A stretch of 36,724 nt of DNA from Hyphomicrobiales bacterium (GCA_900472925.1 UCJU01000032.1:40458-77181), one strand, 5' to 3'; shown: positions 17,020 through 25,388, counted from the first letter of the stretch. Translations and numbers: made by a program. The notes: generated from the sequence alone by a model not told the origin.

Positions 17020-19092
17020 ATGAAGAAAACAGCTTTGAGCTTGGTGGCAGCGGGTCTGGCCGCAACCGTGTGGAGTGCATGGGCGGGACCGTCCATCGAT
17101 GGTCTGTCACCCCTGCCCTTCGTGAAGCCGGACGCGCCATCGTCGCAAGTCTTTCCGCTTGCCACACCCGACGTGACGGGGTCGATTGTTCGCCCCAATA
17201 CGCCTCTCGACGTTTCAGATTTGAAAGCCGGTCTCGATGCGCTTTCAAGCCGCGATGCCTTGCGCGCCATTTCCATTCGCAACGCCTTGCCGTCCACCAA
17301 TCTCGACCGCCATATTCTGACATGGGCAATTGCGATTTCCGGTCAGCGCGATGTCTCATCGAGCGAAATCGCAACCGCTCAACGGGAGTTGACGGGATGG
17401 CCGGGGACTGCAACGTTCCGTGCCAATGCCGAGCGCGCCTTGCTGCGCGAAAATCCCGCATCCGCGCAGGTGATCGCCTATTTCGGCACGGCAACTCCTG
17501 AAACTCCAGAAGGCACGATTGCATTGGCGCAGGCGCTGAATGCGTCAGGCAATGCTGCGCAGGCGCAGAAGCTGATACAGCAGCTTTGGATCAGCCAAGG
17601 CATGGACACGGGTCTTGAAGATCGTGTCATGTCGCAGTTTCCGGACGTTCTTTCTGCTGCCGATCACAAGGCGCGGATGGATTTCCTGATGTATCGCAGC
17701 CGTGTCAGCCAGGCCAAACGGTTTGGTGATCTTGGCAAGGCGCAACCGCTCTATGCCGCATGGTCTGCGGTGTTGCAGAGAACGAAAAATGCTTCTGCCG
17801 CCCTGAACGCGGTCAGCGGCCCGATGCGCGACGATCCGGCCTATCTTTTCGCGCGAATCGAAAACCTGCGTCATCAGCAGAAATATGAGGACGCCGCCAA
17901 GCTTCTGGCGCAAGCGCCCAAGGACCCGACAAAGCTGGTCAATCCCGGCGAATGGTGGAACGAGAGGCGGATCGTGGCGCGCGGCTTGGCCGACCTAGGT
18001 GATTTCAGCGAAGCGTATCGAATCGTGGCCAACCATTCTGCCACCTCGCCTGTCGATATCGCCGATGCGGAGTTTCATGCTGGCTGGTATGCCCTGCGCG
18101 CTTTGCAGGATCCAGCCTCTGCCGCCAGACATTTCAACACGTTGCTGGGAACGTCCAACCGCCCTCTCTCTGCCTCTCGTGCCTATTACTGGCTGGGCCG
18201 CGCCGCAGAGGCAGGTGGGCCGGGCGATGCGCGCGAGTATTTCACCAAGGCTGCCGCCAATCCCGGCACTTTTTACGGTCAGCTTGCAGCGGCAAGGATC
18301 GGCACGACGACCATCAACGTCACCTACCCCAACCCGACTGACAGCGACAGGCAGCATTTTGCCGACCGCGAAGCGGTGCGCGCCATCGAACGGCTGGAAG
18401 CTGCCGGTTACAGCTGGCGGGCCGATGGGCTTTATCGCGCTCTCGCCGAACAAATCGACAGCCCGGGCGAGCTTGCGATTCTCGCCACCCGTGCGGAAAA
18501 GAACAACAATCATCAGGTCTCGCTTCAAATCGGCAAGACCGCATTCGGACGTGGCATAGACGCGGCAGCGCTTGCCTATCCCCTCGGCGTCATCCCCGGC
18601 ACGGCCAATATTTCAGGCTCCGGCATGGCGTTGGCCTACGCCATTGCAAGACAGGAAAGCGCCTTTAATCCTGCCGCTGTTTCTCCCGCCAACGCCCGCG
18701 GACTGTTGCAGCTCTTGCCGGGAACGGCCAAAGGCGTTGCCGGCCGTCACGGCATGGATTTCACGCAGGCCAAACTGACAACGGACGCCGGATACAACGC
18801 CACCCTTGGCGCGCATTATCTGGGTGAACAGATCGAGAGCTTTGGTGGCTCCTATATTCTTACCTTCATCGCCTATAATGCAGGGCCAAAGCGTGTGCCG
18901 GAGTGGATTGGACGATACGGCGATCCACGCGGCAAACCGATTGATGACGTGGTGGACTGGATCGAACGCATCCCCTTCCCTGAAACACGCAACTACGTTC
19001 AGCGGGTGATGGAAAACTATCAGGTCTATAAGACGCGGCTCGGACAGAAGGCAGACATCGTCGCCGACTTGCGCGATGGCCGTCCAGGCTAA
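17020..19092 (+). CDS. Soluble lytic murein transglycosylase (Slt-type, GH23)
   Basis: Periplasmic lytic transglycosylase that cleaves peptidoglycan and forms 1,6-anhydro-MurNAc ends. About 690 residues: a signal peptide (MKKTALSLVAAGLAATVWSA), a long alpha-superhelical region (about 45-520, with TPR-like helices), and a C-terminal SLT catalytic domain. The catalytic Glu546 lies in AIARQESAFN, followed by ARGLLQLLPGTA and FIAYNAGPKRVPEWI, all typical of GH23. The ATG at 17020 puts the signal peptide at the very N-terminus; the ATG at 16975 would add 15 residues and cannot be excluded. It has a strong terminator downstream. Confidence 0.92.
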   Translation: MKKTALSLVAAGLAATVWSAWAGPSIDGLSPLPFVKPDAPSSQVFPLATPDVTGSIVRPNTPLDVSDLKAGLDALSSRDALRAISIRNALPSTNLDRHILTWAIAISGQRDVSSSEIATAQRELTGWPGTATFRANAERALLRENPASAQVIAYFGTATPETPEGTIALAQALNASGNAAQAQKLIQQLWISQGMDTGLEDRVMSQFPDVLSAADHKARMDFLMYRSRVSQAKRFGDLGKAQPLYAAWSAVLQRTKNASAALNAVSGPMRDDPAYLFARIENLRHQQKYEDAAKLLAQAPKDPTKLVNPGEWWNERRIVARGLADLGDFSEAYRIVANHSATSPVDIADAEFHAGWYALRALQDPASAARHFNTLLGTSNRPLSASRAYYWLGRAAEAGGPGDAREYFTKAAANPGTFYGQLAAARIGTTTINVTYPNPTDSDRQHFADREAVRAIERLEAAGYSWRADGLYRALAEQIDSPGELAILATRAEKNNNHQVSLQIGKTAFGRGIDAAALAYPLGVIPGTANISGSGMALAYAIARQESAFNPAAVSPANARGLLQLLPGTAKGVAGRHGMDFTQAKLTTDAGYNATLGAHYLGEQIESFGGSYILTFIAYNAGPKRVPEWIGRYGDPRGKPIDDVVDWIERIPFPETRNYVQRVMENYQVYKTRLGQKADIVADLRDGRPG

Positions 19093-19118
19093 GTTAGATA
19101 TAGATTGCCGAAAACACG

Positions 19119-19145
19119 AAAGCGCCGTCTCACCGGCGCTTTTTC
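19119..19145 (+). terminator. Rho-independent terminator after the transglycosylase
   Basis: AAAGCGCCG (19119-19127) pairs with CGGCGCTTT (19134-19142), 6-base loop, followed by more T. Confidence 0.9.
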
Positions 19146-19204
19146 TTTGTCCACAAGTCCCACAAGTCCCGCAAAGACGAGCCGAAATGCAGCGTCCCAA
19201 ACGT

Positions 19205-19232
19205 AAAAAGCCCGGCTCAAAAGCCGGGCTTT
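19205..19232 (-). terminator. Rho-independent terminator after porin 1
   Basis: AAGCCCGGCT/AGCCGGGCTT stem with a 4-base loop. In the minus direction it ends in five T, about 25 bp after the porin stop. Confidence 0.9.
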
Positions 19233-19257
19233 CCTAATCGACCGAAGTCAGATCAGA

Positions 19258-20298
19258 TTAGAACGAACGCTGCAGACGAACGAAGCCGGTGACTTCGTCG
19301 CCACGGTTGTCTTCGTCGTAGTAGTTTGCAGTGATCTTGGTAGCAAGGCCGTCAGTGATTTTGTAGTCAACTGTCAGACCAGCAGTCCAAGCATCGTTGC
19401 TGCTGAAGTCGGCGTTTGGCGAAACGCCTGTGCCGTAGATTGCGCCGTTAAGACCGCGAGGACCAACGTTGCCAAGGTATTCAGCAGCTGGCGTGATCGT
19501 CAGCTTGTCTGTTGCCTTGATTGCGTATTCTGCAGCAACTGCCCATTCGGACACAGCGTAGTAAGATGTCGCGCCGGAAGCCCATACGCCAGAAAGGCCG
19601 AGTGTGCCAGGACCGATGTCAGCAAAGAGGATACCGCGGATGGCACCGTCTTCGAGGTCTGTGTCGTAGCTACCGACGACAGTCGCGCTTACTGCACCAA
19701 ACTTGGCAGCAACAACACCAGTGATACCAACGTTGTTGTCCTTTGTGGACAGCGTGCCTTCGAGTTCGTCAACCGACAGAGTGGCTGCGAAAGAGCCAGC
19801 GTCGTACGTGTAACGGATCGAGTTGAACAGCGTGTTGGTGGACAGGATGTCTGTTTCACCGTTCAGGTCGTTATCCCATTCGCTGTAAACCTTACCAACG
19901 GTCAGACCGCCGAGAGAGATGAAAGCTTGGTCAACGAATACGGAAGAGTTAGCAGCCGCGCCATTGTCAGCATCGCCACGGAAGCCGATGAAGCCACGCA
20001 GAGCGCCGAGTTCGGTGTCTGTCTTTGTGTCAACTTCGAACTGAGCGCGTGTGAAAGAGTCCCAGTCAGATGTGCCAGAAAGGTCACGACCGAAGCCTGT
20101 CTGGAAACGAACGTAGCCCTGGAACTTCAGGCAGGTTTCGGTGCCAGGAATGTAGAAGTAGCCTGTGCCGAAAGCGTCGCAAACGCGAACGTATTCCATT
20201 GGTTCTGGCTCAGCAGCGACGATAGCGTCGGCAGCCTGGGCGCCAGATACTGCTGCAACAGCTGCAGCGGAGCCGATCAAAAGGCTCTTAATGTTCAT
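19258..20298 (-). CDS. Outer-membrane porin 1 (RopA/Omp2-like)
   Basis: Porin of the rhizobial RopA/Brucella Omp2 type, a trimeric beta-barrel pore in the outer membrane. The 346 residues start with a signal peptide (MNIKSLLIGSAAAVAAVSGAQA, cut before ADA), then EPMEYVRVCDAFG and FYIPGTETCLKFQGYVRFQ, whose two cysteines are typical of the family. The C-terminus VTGFVRLQRSF ends in Phe, the barrel-assembly signal. The ATG at 20298 has TTGGAGG upstream. Codon use is strongly biased (for example AAC, GCA/GCT, CGT), as in highly expressed genes. It has its own terminator and is a paralogue of the gene at 20604-21719. Confidence 0.93.
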   Translation of the reverse strand: MNIKSLLIGSAAAVAAVSGAQAADAIVAAEPEPMEYVRVCDAFGTGYFYIPGTETCLKFQGYVRFQTGFGRDLSGTSDWDSFTRAQFEVDTKTDTELGALRGFIGFRGDADNGAAANSSVFVDQAFISLGGLTVGKVYSEWDNDLNGETDILSTNTLFNSIRYTYDAGSFAATLSVDELEGTLSTKDNNVGITGVVAAKFGAVSATVVGSYDTDLEDGAIRGILFADIGPGTLGLSGVWASGATSYYAVSEWAVAAEYAIKATDKLTITPAAEYLGNVGPRGLNGAIYGTGVSPNADFSSNDAWTAGLTVDYKITDGLATKITANYYDEDNRGDEVTGFVRLQRSF

Positions 20299-20546
20299 GA
20301 TGACCTCCAAGTCAAGTTATGGGAAACAGCGGGTGGGACGATGCTGCTCTTGAACTTGATTAAAGCCATAACGGGCGAGTCGCGCAATCTTGAACAAGCA
20401 AATTTGGGGTCAATTAGGGATCGTTGCCGCCACGCTGTTGCAACTTCGTCACAAATCAACCGCAAACCGGCCAAAGTGTTAATGGGGTCTTAAAGGCTCA
20501 AGCGACCTGAAAGCTCTGATCCGTCGTGCCGACCCACCCGTCAACA

Positions 20547-20576
20547 TAAAAAAACCCGGCTCGAAAGCCGGGTTTT
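20547..20576 (-). terminator. Rho-independent terminator after porin 2
   Basis: AAAACCCGGCT (20551-20561) pairs with AGCCGGGTTTT (20566-20576). In the minus direction the stem is followed by a run of T. Together with the terminator at 19205 it suggests that the two porins are transcribed separately. Confidence 0.9.
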
Positions 20577-20603
20577 CCATCACTAACAAAAGTTTAGATC
20601 AGA

Positions 20604-21719
20604 TTAGAACGAACGCTGAAGGCGAACGAAGCCCTTAACCTGGTCCTGACGACCGTCTTCGTCGTAGTAGTTGACGGCAACCTTGGCAGCGAGACCCTGT
20701 GTGATTTTGTAATCAACAGTTACGCCAGCCTGCCATGCGTCGCGGTTCGAGAAGTCGTCTGCACGACGGAACGAACCACCGGAAACAGCAGAAGTCGCAA
20801 GACCAGTTGTTGTGCTGTAAGCGTCAGCAACGTTGCCGAACCACTGAGCGCCTGGAGTGATAGTCAGCTTTTCAGTAGCCTTGATCGCGTATTCAGCTGC
20901 AACAGCCCATTCAGACTGGTTGTAGTATGCATTACCGCCGGAAGCCCATACACCAGCAAGACCGAGTGTGCCTGGACCGATGTCAGCAGTTGCGATCAGG
21001 CGAACAGCGCCGTCTTCGTTGTCGGTGTCGTAGCCACCGATCAGCTGGAAGGTAGCAGCGCCGAGCTTGGCGCCAACGCCAGCAGAAATGCCCACGTTGT
21101 TGTCTGGCTTACCAGCGTCGAATACTGCAACGCCAGCAGCTGTAACGCCGAGCTGGTTGCGGATACCGGTGTTCAGGCCTTCGAGTTCGTCAACCGAAAC
21201 GCCAGCCCAGAAAGAACCTGCATCGTATGTGTAACGAATGGAGTTGAACAGTGTGTTCTGCGACAGAACGTCAGACTCGCCAGAGAGACCATCGTCCCAC
21301 CAGTTGTAGAACTTACCGACCTTCAGGCCGCCGAGTTCGATGAACGCCTGGTCAACGAATACGGAAGAGTTAGCAGACGCGCCGTTGTCTGCATCGCCAC
21401 GGAAGCCGATGAAGCCACGAACTGCACCGAGTTCGGTGTCTGTCTTTGTGTCAACTTCGAACTGAGCGCGTGTGAACGAGTCCCAATCAGATACGTTGGA
21501 CTGGTCACGGCCGAAGTTCGTCTGGAAACGAACGTAGCCCTGGAACTTCAAGCAGGTTTCGGTGCCAGGAATGTAGAAGAAGCCTGTGCCGAAAGCGTCG
21601 CAAACGCGAACGTATTCCATTGGTTCTGGCTCAGCAGCGACGATAGCGTCGGCAGCCTTGGCGCCAGATACTGCTGCGAGAGCCGCAGCGGAGCCGATCA
21701 AAAGGCTCTTAATGTTCAT
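20604..21719 (-). CDS. Outer-membrane porin 2 (RopA/Omp2-like)
   Basis: Second porin, 371 residues, with the same signal peptide pattern (MNIKSLLIGSAAALAAVSGAKA), the same Cys-containing VCDAFGTGFFYIPGTETC block and the same C-terminal GFVRLQRSF. Compared with porin 1 it has an insertion of about 15-20 residues after VDELEG (around 165-190, TGIRNQLGVTAAGVAVFDAG), and further extra residues near SGGSFRRADD. Both differences fall in likely surface loops. The first 60 codons are nearly identical at DNA level to porin 1, including the ribosome site (CTGGAGG). The two may differ in pore selectivity or phage susceptibility (inference). Confidence 0.93.
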   Translation of the reverse strand: MNIKSLLIGSAAALAAVSGAKAADAIVAAEPEPMEYVRVCDAFGTGFFYIPGTETCLKFQGYVRFQTNFGRDQSNVSDWDSFTRAQFEVDTKTDTELGAVRGFIGFRGDADNGASANSSVFVDQAFIELGGLKVGKFYNWWDDGLSGESDVLSQNTLFNSIRYTYDAGSFWAGVSVDELEGLNTGIRNQLGVTAAGVAVFDAGKPDNNVGISAGVGAKLGAATFQLIGGYDTDNEDGAVRLIATADIGPGTLGLAGVWASGGNAYYNQSEWAVAAEYAIKATEKLTITPGAQWFGNVADAYSTTTGLATSAVSGGSFRRADDFSNRDAWQAGVTVDYKITQGLAAKVAVNYYDEDGRQDQVKGFVRLQRSF

Positions 21720-22315
21720 GTTGACCTCCAGTCAAGTTTCAAAAGGGTCTGGGTTCTTAAGCTGAAGGACAGCATTCCCTGCCCCATTCCCGTGTTCTCG
21801 AAAACGGACGATCCACCGCCTCGCTTCCGTTGCTGAAAATACGGAAGCTCGCCGCGCTTGCAATCGGCAAACGCATTTATGACGGTTTTCCCCGACTGCT
21901 TGATTTTCGCATGTTGCCAAAAACACACATTCGCACTCTCAGGAAGCCGTAAAAGTTTACGAAACCTTAAAAAACCTGTTTTGAATCCGTCACTTATAAA
22001 GATGCGTAACTGGCTGCAGACTGTTCGAATCCTTTCGAAAAGACGCTAAAATGCCTTTCTCTTATATATTCGGTACTGTCCTACATGACGATACGAGATC
22101 TGATTGAACGATCCATGCCGCGACCTGAGGTTAACTCTGGGCCTTCCTCAACAGGAATCGCTCGGCATCGATTCTCATTTCGTCCATTCGAAAATAGTGA
22201 TTCTCTTCGAATCGCTTTGGACGACAAAGAAAAAACCGGGAGGAACCGTTCTTTTTCGCCTCTTTATAGAAAAGGCCTTGCATTCGATTTTTTTAGGCAA
22301 TAATCAGGCGGCACC
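21720..22315. other. Gene-free region with a GANTC cluster
   Basis: About 600 bp between porin 2 and tRNA-Ser. It must hold the porin 2 promoter on the minus strand. Between 21983 and 22213 there are six GANTC sites (21983, 22027, 22155, 22170, 22199, 22209), the target of the alphaproteobacterial CcrM methylase, and several TTCGAA hexamers (at 22024, 22034, 22187, 22207). The short open frames in it have no ribosome site and unlikely proteins. It is not explained by the genes around it. Confidence 0.5.
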
Positions 22316-22406
22316 GGAGAGGTGGCCGAGTGGTCGAAGGCGCTCCCCTGCTAAGGGAGTATACGTCAAAAGCGTATCGTGGGTTCGAATCCCATCCTCT
22401 CCGCCA
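22316..22406 (+). tRNA. tRNA-Ser (anticodon GCU)
   Basis: A complete class II tRNA. The acceptor stem is GGAGAGG with CCTCTCC, followed by G and an encoded CCA. The anticodon stem is CTCCC/GGGAG with loop CTGCTAA, so the anticodon is GCT at 22350-22352. It has a long variable arm (TACG...CGTA), as expected for serine, and a T loop TTCGAAT. It reads AGC and AGU codons. Confidence 0.97.
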
Positions 22407-22453
22407 TCAAGCAAAGCCCCCCACACCACTGAAAATCATTGTCGCTGCACTGC

Positions 22454-22478
22454 GGAACATTCGTTCGCCTACCGCGTT
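22454..22478 (+). promoter_or_regulatory. EcfG-type general stress promoter
   Basis: GGAAC at 22454-22458, exactly 16 bases, then CGTT at 22475-22478. This is a perfect match to the GGAAC-N16/17-CGTT promoter of the alphaproteobacterial EcfG (RpoE2/SigT) sigma factor. It ends 32 bp before the ATG of the DUF883-like gene, the right distance for a short leader. Confidence 0.75.
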
Positions 22479-22510
22479 ACCATCTCGGAAACAGAAAGAG
22501 GTGATTTCAG

Positions 22511-22861
22511 ATGGCTCAGACCAAATTGAATGTTGTCGAAGATACAGTTGAGAATCAGATTGCGGAGCTGCGTTCGCAGATTTCGTCACTGTCCAAATCC
22601 GTTTCGGCACGTGCCGGTACACTTTCGAACGATGCTTCGGAATTCGTCGACGAGGCCAGCGGTCGTCTTCAGCGTGCAGCCCAGACTGCCGCGCAGACCG
22701 TGAAGGTTCAGGGCCACAATGTGGTCGAAGCCGTCAAGGAGAACCCCGGCACCGCGACGTCTGTGTTGACCGTGGTTGGCGCACTTGGCTTCGCGCTCGG
22801 TTATTTCGTTGCCACGGCAGCGAATGAGCAAAAGAGCAGCAGCATTTATCGCTGGCGTTAA
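22511..22861 (+). CDS. DUF883/ElaB-YqjD-like membrane-anchored stress protein
   Basis: A 116-residue protein. An N-terminal amphipathic helical part (about 10-80, IAELRSQISSLSKSVSARAG and then repeated Ala/Gln helices) is followed by KENPGTATSVLTVVGALGFALGYFVA (80-105), a C-terminal membrane anchor. This layout is that of the DUF883 (ElaB/YqjD) family; E. coli members tether to the inner membrane and bind ribosomes in stationary phase (family knowledge). The ATG has AGAGGTG upstream. An EcfG-type promoter lies directly in front and a strong terminator behind, so it is probably a single-gene unit of the general stress regulon. Confidence 0.8.
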   Translation: MAQTKLNVVEDTVENQIAELRSQISSLSKSVSARAGTLSNDASEFVDEASGRLQRAAQTAAQTVKVQGHNVVEAVKENPGTATSVLTVVGALGFALGYFVATAANEQKSSSIYRWR

Positions 22862-22880
22862 GCTAAACTAAGCATTCGGA

Positions 22881-22914
22881 TGGGGCGAGGAGACATATCT
22901 CCTCGCCCCATTTT
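22881..22914 (+). terminator. Rho-independent terminator after the DUF883-like gene
   Basis: Perfect 13-bp stem TGGGGCGAGGAGA/TCTCCTCGCCCCA with a 4-base loop CATA, followed by TTTTC. Confidence 0.92.
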
Positions 22915-22934
22915 CTATTGAAGGGAGAATCACT

Positions 22935-23111
22935 TTGGAATTCAACAATGAGGTCGAAACGGCGCTTGCAGCTTTTTGTCAGGAGAGCAGTTTAGGGCGC
23001 GACGAAGCGATCCAGCGCATTCTGAAAGAGTGGCTTTTGCGTGAAGGCTTTCTGTCTTCAGGCCAAGAGGGCATTCCCCCGCACAAGCTGAACGCAAGCA
23101 ACGACGACTGA
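22935..23111 (+). CDS. Small ribbon-helix-helix-like protein, TTG start
   Basis: A 58-residue frame with a TTG start at 22935 and AAGGGAGA about 8 bases before it. The protein, EFNNEVETALAAFCQESS then GRDEAIQRILKEWLLREGFL, has the strand-helix-turn-helix pattern of small ribbon-helix-helix DNA-binding proteins, with an amphipathic second helix. The tail after residue 40 is polar. It lies just after the DUF883-like terminator and ends 6 bp before the convergent aldolase stop. No toxin partner is adjacent. A default caller may miss it because of its length and start codon. Confidence 0.6.
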   Translation: MEFNNEVETALAAFCQESSLGRDEAIQRILKEWLLREGFLSSGQEGIPPHKLNASNDD

Positions 23112-23117
23112 GACAAA

Positions 23118-23912
23118 TCAGTAGCTAGACGCTTTCGTCGTCGCACCGCCCTTATACCGCGCAGATAGCGACCTCAGCGCATTCGAAAACTCCGTAACAT
23201 CGGCGCCGACGGCAACGAAAGAGGCTCCGAGCTCGAGATAGCGCTTATTGAACGTCTCGTTGAATGTCAGGATGCCGGCGGCCTTGCCTGCAGAGACGAT
23301 CTTGAGAATCGATGCTTCGATGACGTCCTGCACTTCTTTTTCATCAATACGGCCCAGGTAGCCCATATCTGCGGCCAAATCCGCAGGGCCGATGAAAACG
23401 CCATCAATGCCATCTACCTTTAAAATATTGTCGAGATCGGCAATTGCAGCGCGGGTTTCGGCCTGTATCAGAAGACATACACCATCAGAGGCCGTTTGAG
23501 AGTAATCTTCTATCGTGCCGAAAGCTGATGCCCGTGCCACGACAGCGCCCATGCCGCGAATACCGCGCGGAGGGTAATGCATCGCCGCCACCAGCGCTTG
23601 CGCCTGCTCAGCCGAATCGACCATCGGCACCAAAAGCGTGCGCGCACCCGCATCCAGCATCTGCTTGATAATCCAGCTCTCTCCGGTTGGCACGCGCACG
23701 ACCGGTTCCGCTGGTGATGTCGTCAGCGCGCGCAATTGGTCGATAATACTGCGCAGGTCATTTGGCCCGTGCTCGCCATCGATCACGAGCCAATCAAATC
23801 CCGCCGTTCCGGCAATCTCGGCGGTGATCGCCTCGCCCATATCCAGCCACAGGCCTATTTGTGGCTTGCCCTGCTTTATCGCGGTTTTGAAGCGGTTTTC
23901 AGAGGCTGGCAT
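23118..23912 (-). CDS. HpcH/HpaI-family class II aldolase
   Basis: Metal-dependent pyruvate aldolase of the HpcH/HpaI group, 264 residues. Family marks: GLWLDMGEAITAEIAGTAGF, then DWLVIDGEHGPND (the His of DGEHGP is catalytic in HpaI), AGARTLLVPMVDSAEQA, the Arg in PPRGIRG, a Glu in IQAETRAAI, and GIDGVFIGPADLAADMG whose Asp is a metal ligand. The substrate could be 4-hydroxy-2-oxoheptanedioate or a 2-keto-3-deoxy sugar acid; sequence alone does not tell. The ATG at 23912 has GAAGGA upstream and begins 10 bp after the flavoprotein stop, so the two form one transcript. Confidence 0.9.
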   Translation of the reverse strand: MPASENRFKTAIKQGKPQIGLWLDMGEAITAEIAGTAGFDWLVIDGEHGPNDLRSIIDQLRALTTSPAEPVVRVPTGESWIIKQMLDAGARTLLVPMVDSAEQAQALVAAMHYPPRGIRGMGAVVARASAFGTIEDYSQTASDGVCLLIQAETRAAIADLDNILKVDGIDGVFIGPADLAADMGYLGRIDEKEVQDVIEASILKIVSAGKAAGILTFNETFNKRYLELGASFVAVGADVTEFSNALRSLSARYKGGATTKASSY

Positions 23913-23922
23913 CAATTGTCCT

Positions 23923-25140
23923 TCACGCGAGCAGCAGTTTAAAGTCGGCGGAATGGTCTTCAAGAATCGCCCGGTTCGGCTCCTTGTCCGTATCGAGCAG
24001 CTTTTTTCCGCTGACATAGGCCTTGGCATCGTTGATGGCATCCACGGCAATGAAGCGTCCTTGACGGAAATACCATACGGAATGGCTGCCTTCCCGCTGG
24101 CCCGGCCGCAAAAGTGTTTCGTCATAGCCCATGTTGAAACCGGCGATTTGCAGTTTCACATCATACTGATCCGACCAGAACCACGGCTTTGGTTGATAGG
24201 GCTGCTCCTGCCCGGTTAGGATGAACGCTGCCGCTTCCGCCTGATCTACGGCATTCTGCACGGATTCCAGCCGGACGTTGGTGCCATTCATCGGCAAAAG
24301 GGCGCAATCGCCCATGGCGTGAATATCCGGGTCCGACGTGCGGGTGAATTCGTCGACCAGAATCCCATTGCCGATATCCAGACCCGAATCACGAGCAAGC
24401 CGATCATTGGGTAAAACGCCGATACCGACGATGACGAAATCCACATCGAGAACCGAGCCATCGGACAGTTCGGCGGCGCTGACGCGCCCATCCGTGCCGA
24501 TCAACCGCACAAGCCCGGTTTTCTCGCGAATCGAAACACCGCGTGAGCGATGAATATCGCGCATGATGGCGGCGGTTTCGACGGATGCCACCCGCTGCAA
24601 TATCCGCTCGGCCATCTCTATCAGCGTCACCTCAAGCCCGAGTTGCCGCGCCACGGCAGCGGCCTCAAGCCCGATATAACCGCCACCAATGACGAGCAGG
24701 CGCCGTCCGGGCTGCATTTCCGCCATCAACCGGTCGGCGTCGCGTTTGTCGCGCACCGTCAGAACGCCGTCGAGATCTCCGCCAACACCGGCGGGAAGCT
24801 CGCGCGGGGCAGCGCCGGTCGCCAAGGCCAGTTTGTCATAGGAAAGCGTGCTGCCATCCTGCATGCGCACCATCTTGTTGGAGCGGTCTATCTCTTCCAC
24901 CCAGGTAGACAGGCGAATCTCGACGTTGTTTTCCGCAAACCATTCGGCACCCCGAAATTGCAGCCGATCAAAAGACATGTCGCCCATCAGGTATTTTTTG
25001 GACAAAGGCGGCCTCTGGTAAGGGGCAACATCTTCAGAACCGATGATGGTGATGGGCCGGTCATCGTTCAGCACACGCAGTTTTGCGGCAAGAGCAAAGG
25101 CTGACTGGCCCGCGCCAACGATGACGAGTGTGCCTGCCAT
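23923..25140 (-). CDS. FAD-dependent ferredoxin-reductase-type oxidoreductase
   Basis: Pyridine-nucleotide disulphide-fold flavoprotein of 405 residues, like the NADH:ferredoxin reductases of P450 and dioxygenase systems. The N-terminal FAD fold starts VIVGAGQSAFALAAKLR, with YQRPPLSKKYL (41-51) typical of this branch. The NAD fold starts LLVIGGGYIGLEAAAVARQL, and the second FAD contact is IHAMGDCALLP. There is no CxxC redox pair, as expected for electron-transfer reductases. No ferredoxin, P450 or oxygenase gene is near; instead it is paired with an aldolase. The start has GGAG 8 bases upstream. Confidence 0.9.
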   Translation of the reverse strand: MAGTLVIVGAGQSAFALAAKLRVLNDDRPITIIGSEDVAPYQRPPLSKKYLMGDMSFDRLQFRGAEWFAENNVEIRLSTWVEEIDRSNKMVRMQDGSTLSYDKLALATGAAPRELPAGVGGDLDGVLTVRDKRDADRLMAEMQPGRRLLVIGGGYIGLEAAAVARQLGLEVTLIEMAERILQRVASVETAAIMRDIHRSRGVSIREKTGLVRLIGTDGRVSAAELSDGSVLDVDFVIVGIGVLPNDRLARDSGLDIGNGILVDEFTRTSDPDIHAMGDCALLPMNGTNVRLESVQNAVDQAEAAAFILTGQEQPYQPKPWFWSDQYDVKLQIAGFNMGYDETLLRPGQREGSHSVWYFRQGRFIAVDAINDAKAYVSGKKLLDTDKEPNRAILEDHSADFKLLLA

Positions 25141-25388
25141 TCTGCTGCTCCATCATTCCATAAGACGTCTCAAGGCGTAACGCTAAGTACGCCAGGCGTC
25201 AACCGCAAACCAGCTTTACGCAACCTTCTGTCTCTAAACACGTTTCACGTCGCAAGTTCGTTTCGAAGACGCAGAGCTCTGTGGCAAAACAGGCCAGAAA
25301 TGGCCCAATTTGACGGTTTACGTTCAGTGTTTGGCAACGAAGCGGGCGTATGATTGTATCAAGCACAAAAGGCAATCGGGAGGTTGTC

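Noticed and set aside
19141..19175. Short tandem repeat CACAAGTCC x2 after the transglycosylase terminator
   Set aside because: Two copies of a 10-base unit are too few to be a repeat array; there is no spacer structure as in CRISPR.
22085..22303. Possible small gene between porin 2 and tRNA-Ser
   Set aside because: There is no ribosome site and the frame is full of Arg, Ser and Phe without pattern. The stretch is better described by its GANTC and TTCGAA sites.
22935..23111. Antitoxin of a toxin-antitoxin pair
   Set aside because: The protein looks like a ribbon-helix-helix factor, but no toxin-like gene is next to it: the next gene is a convergent aldolase.
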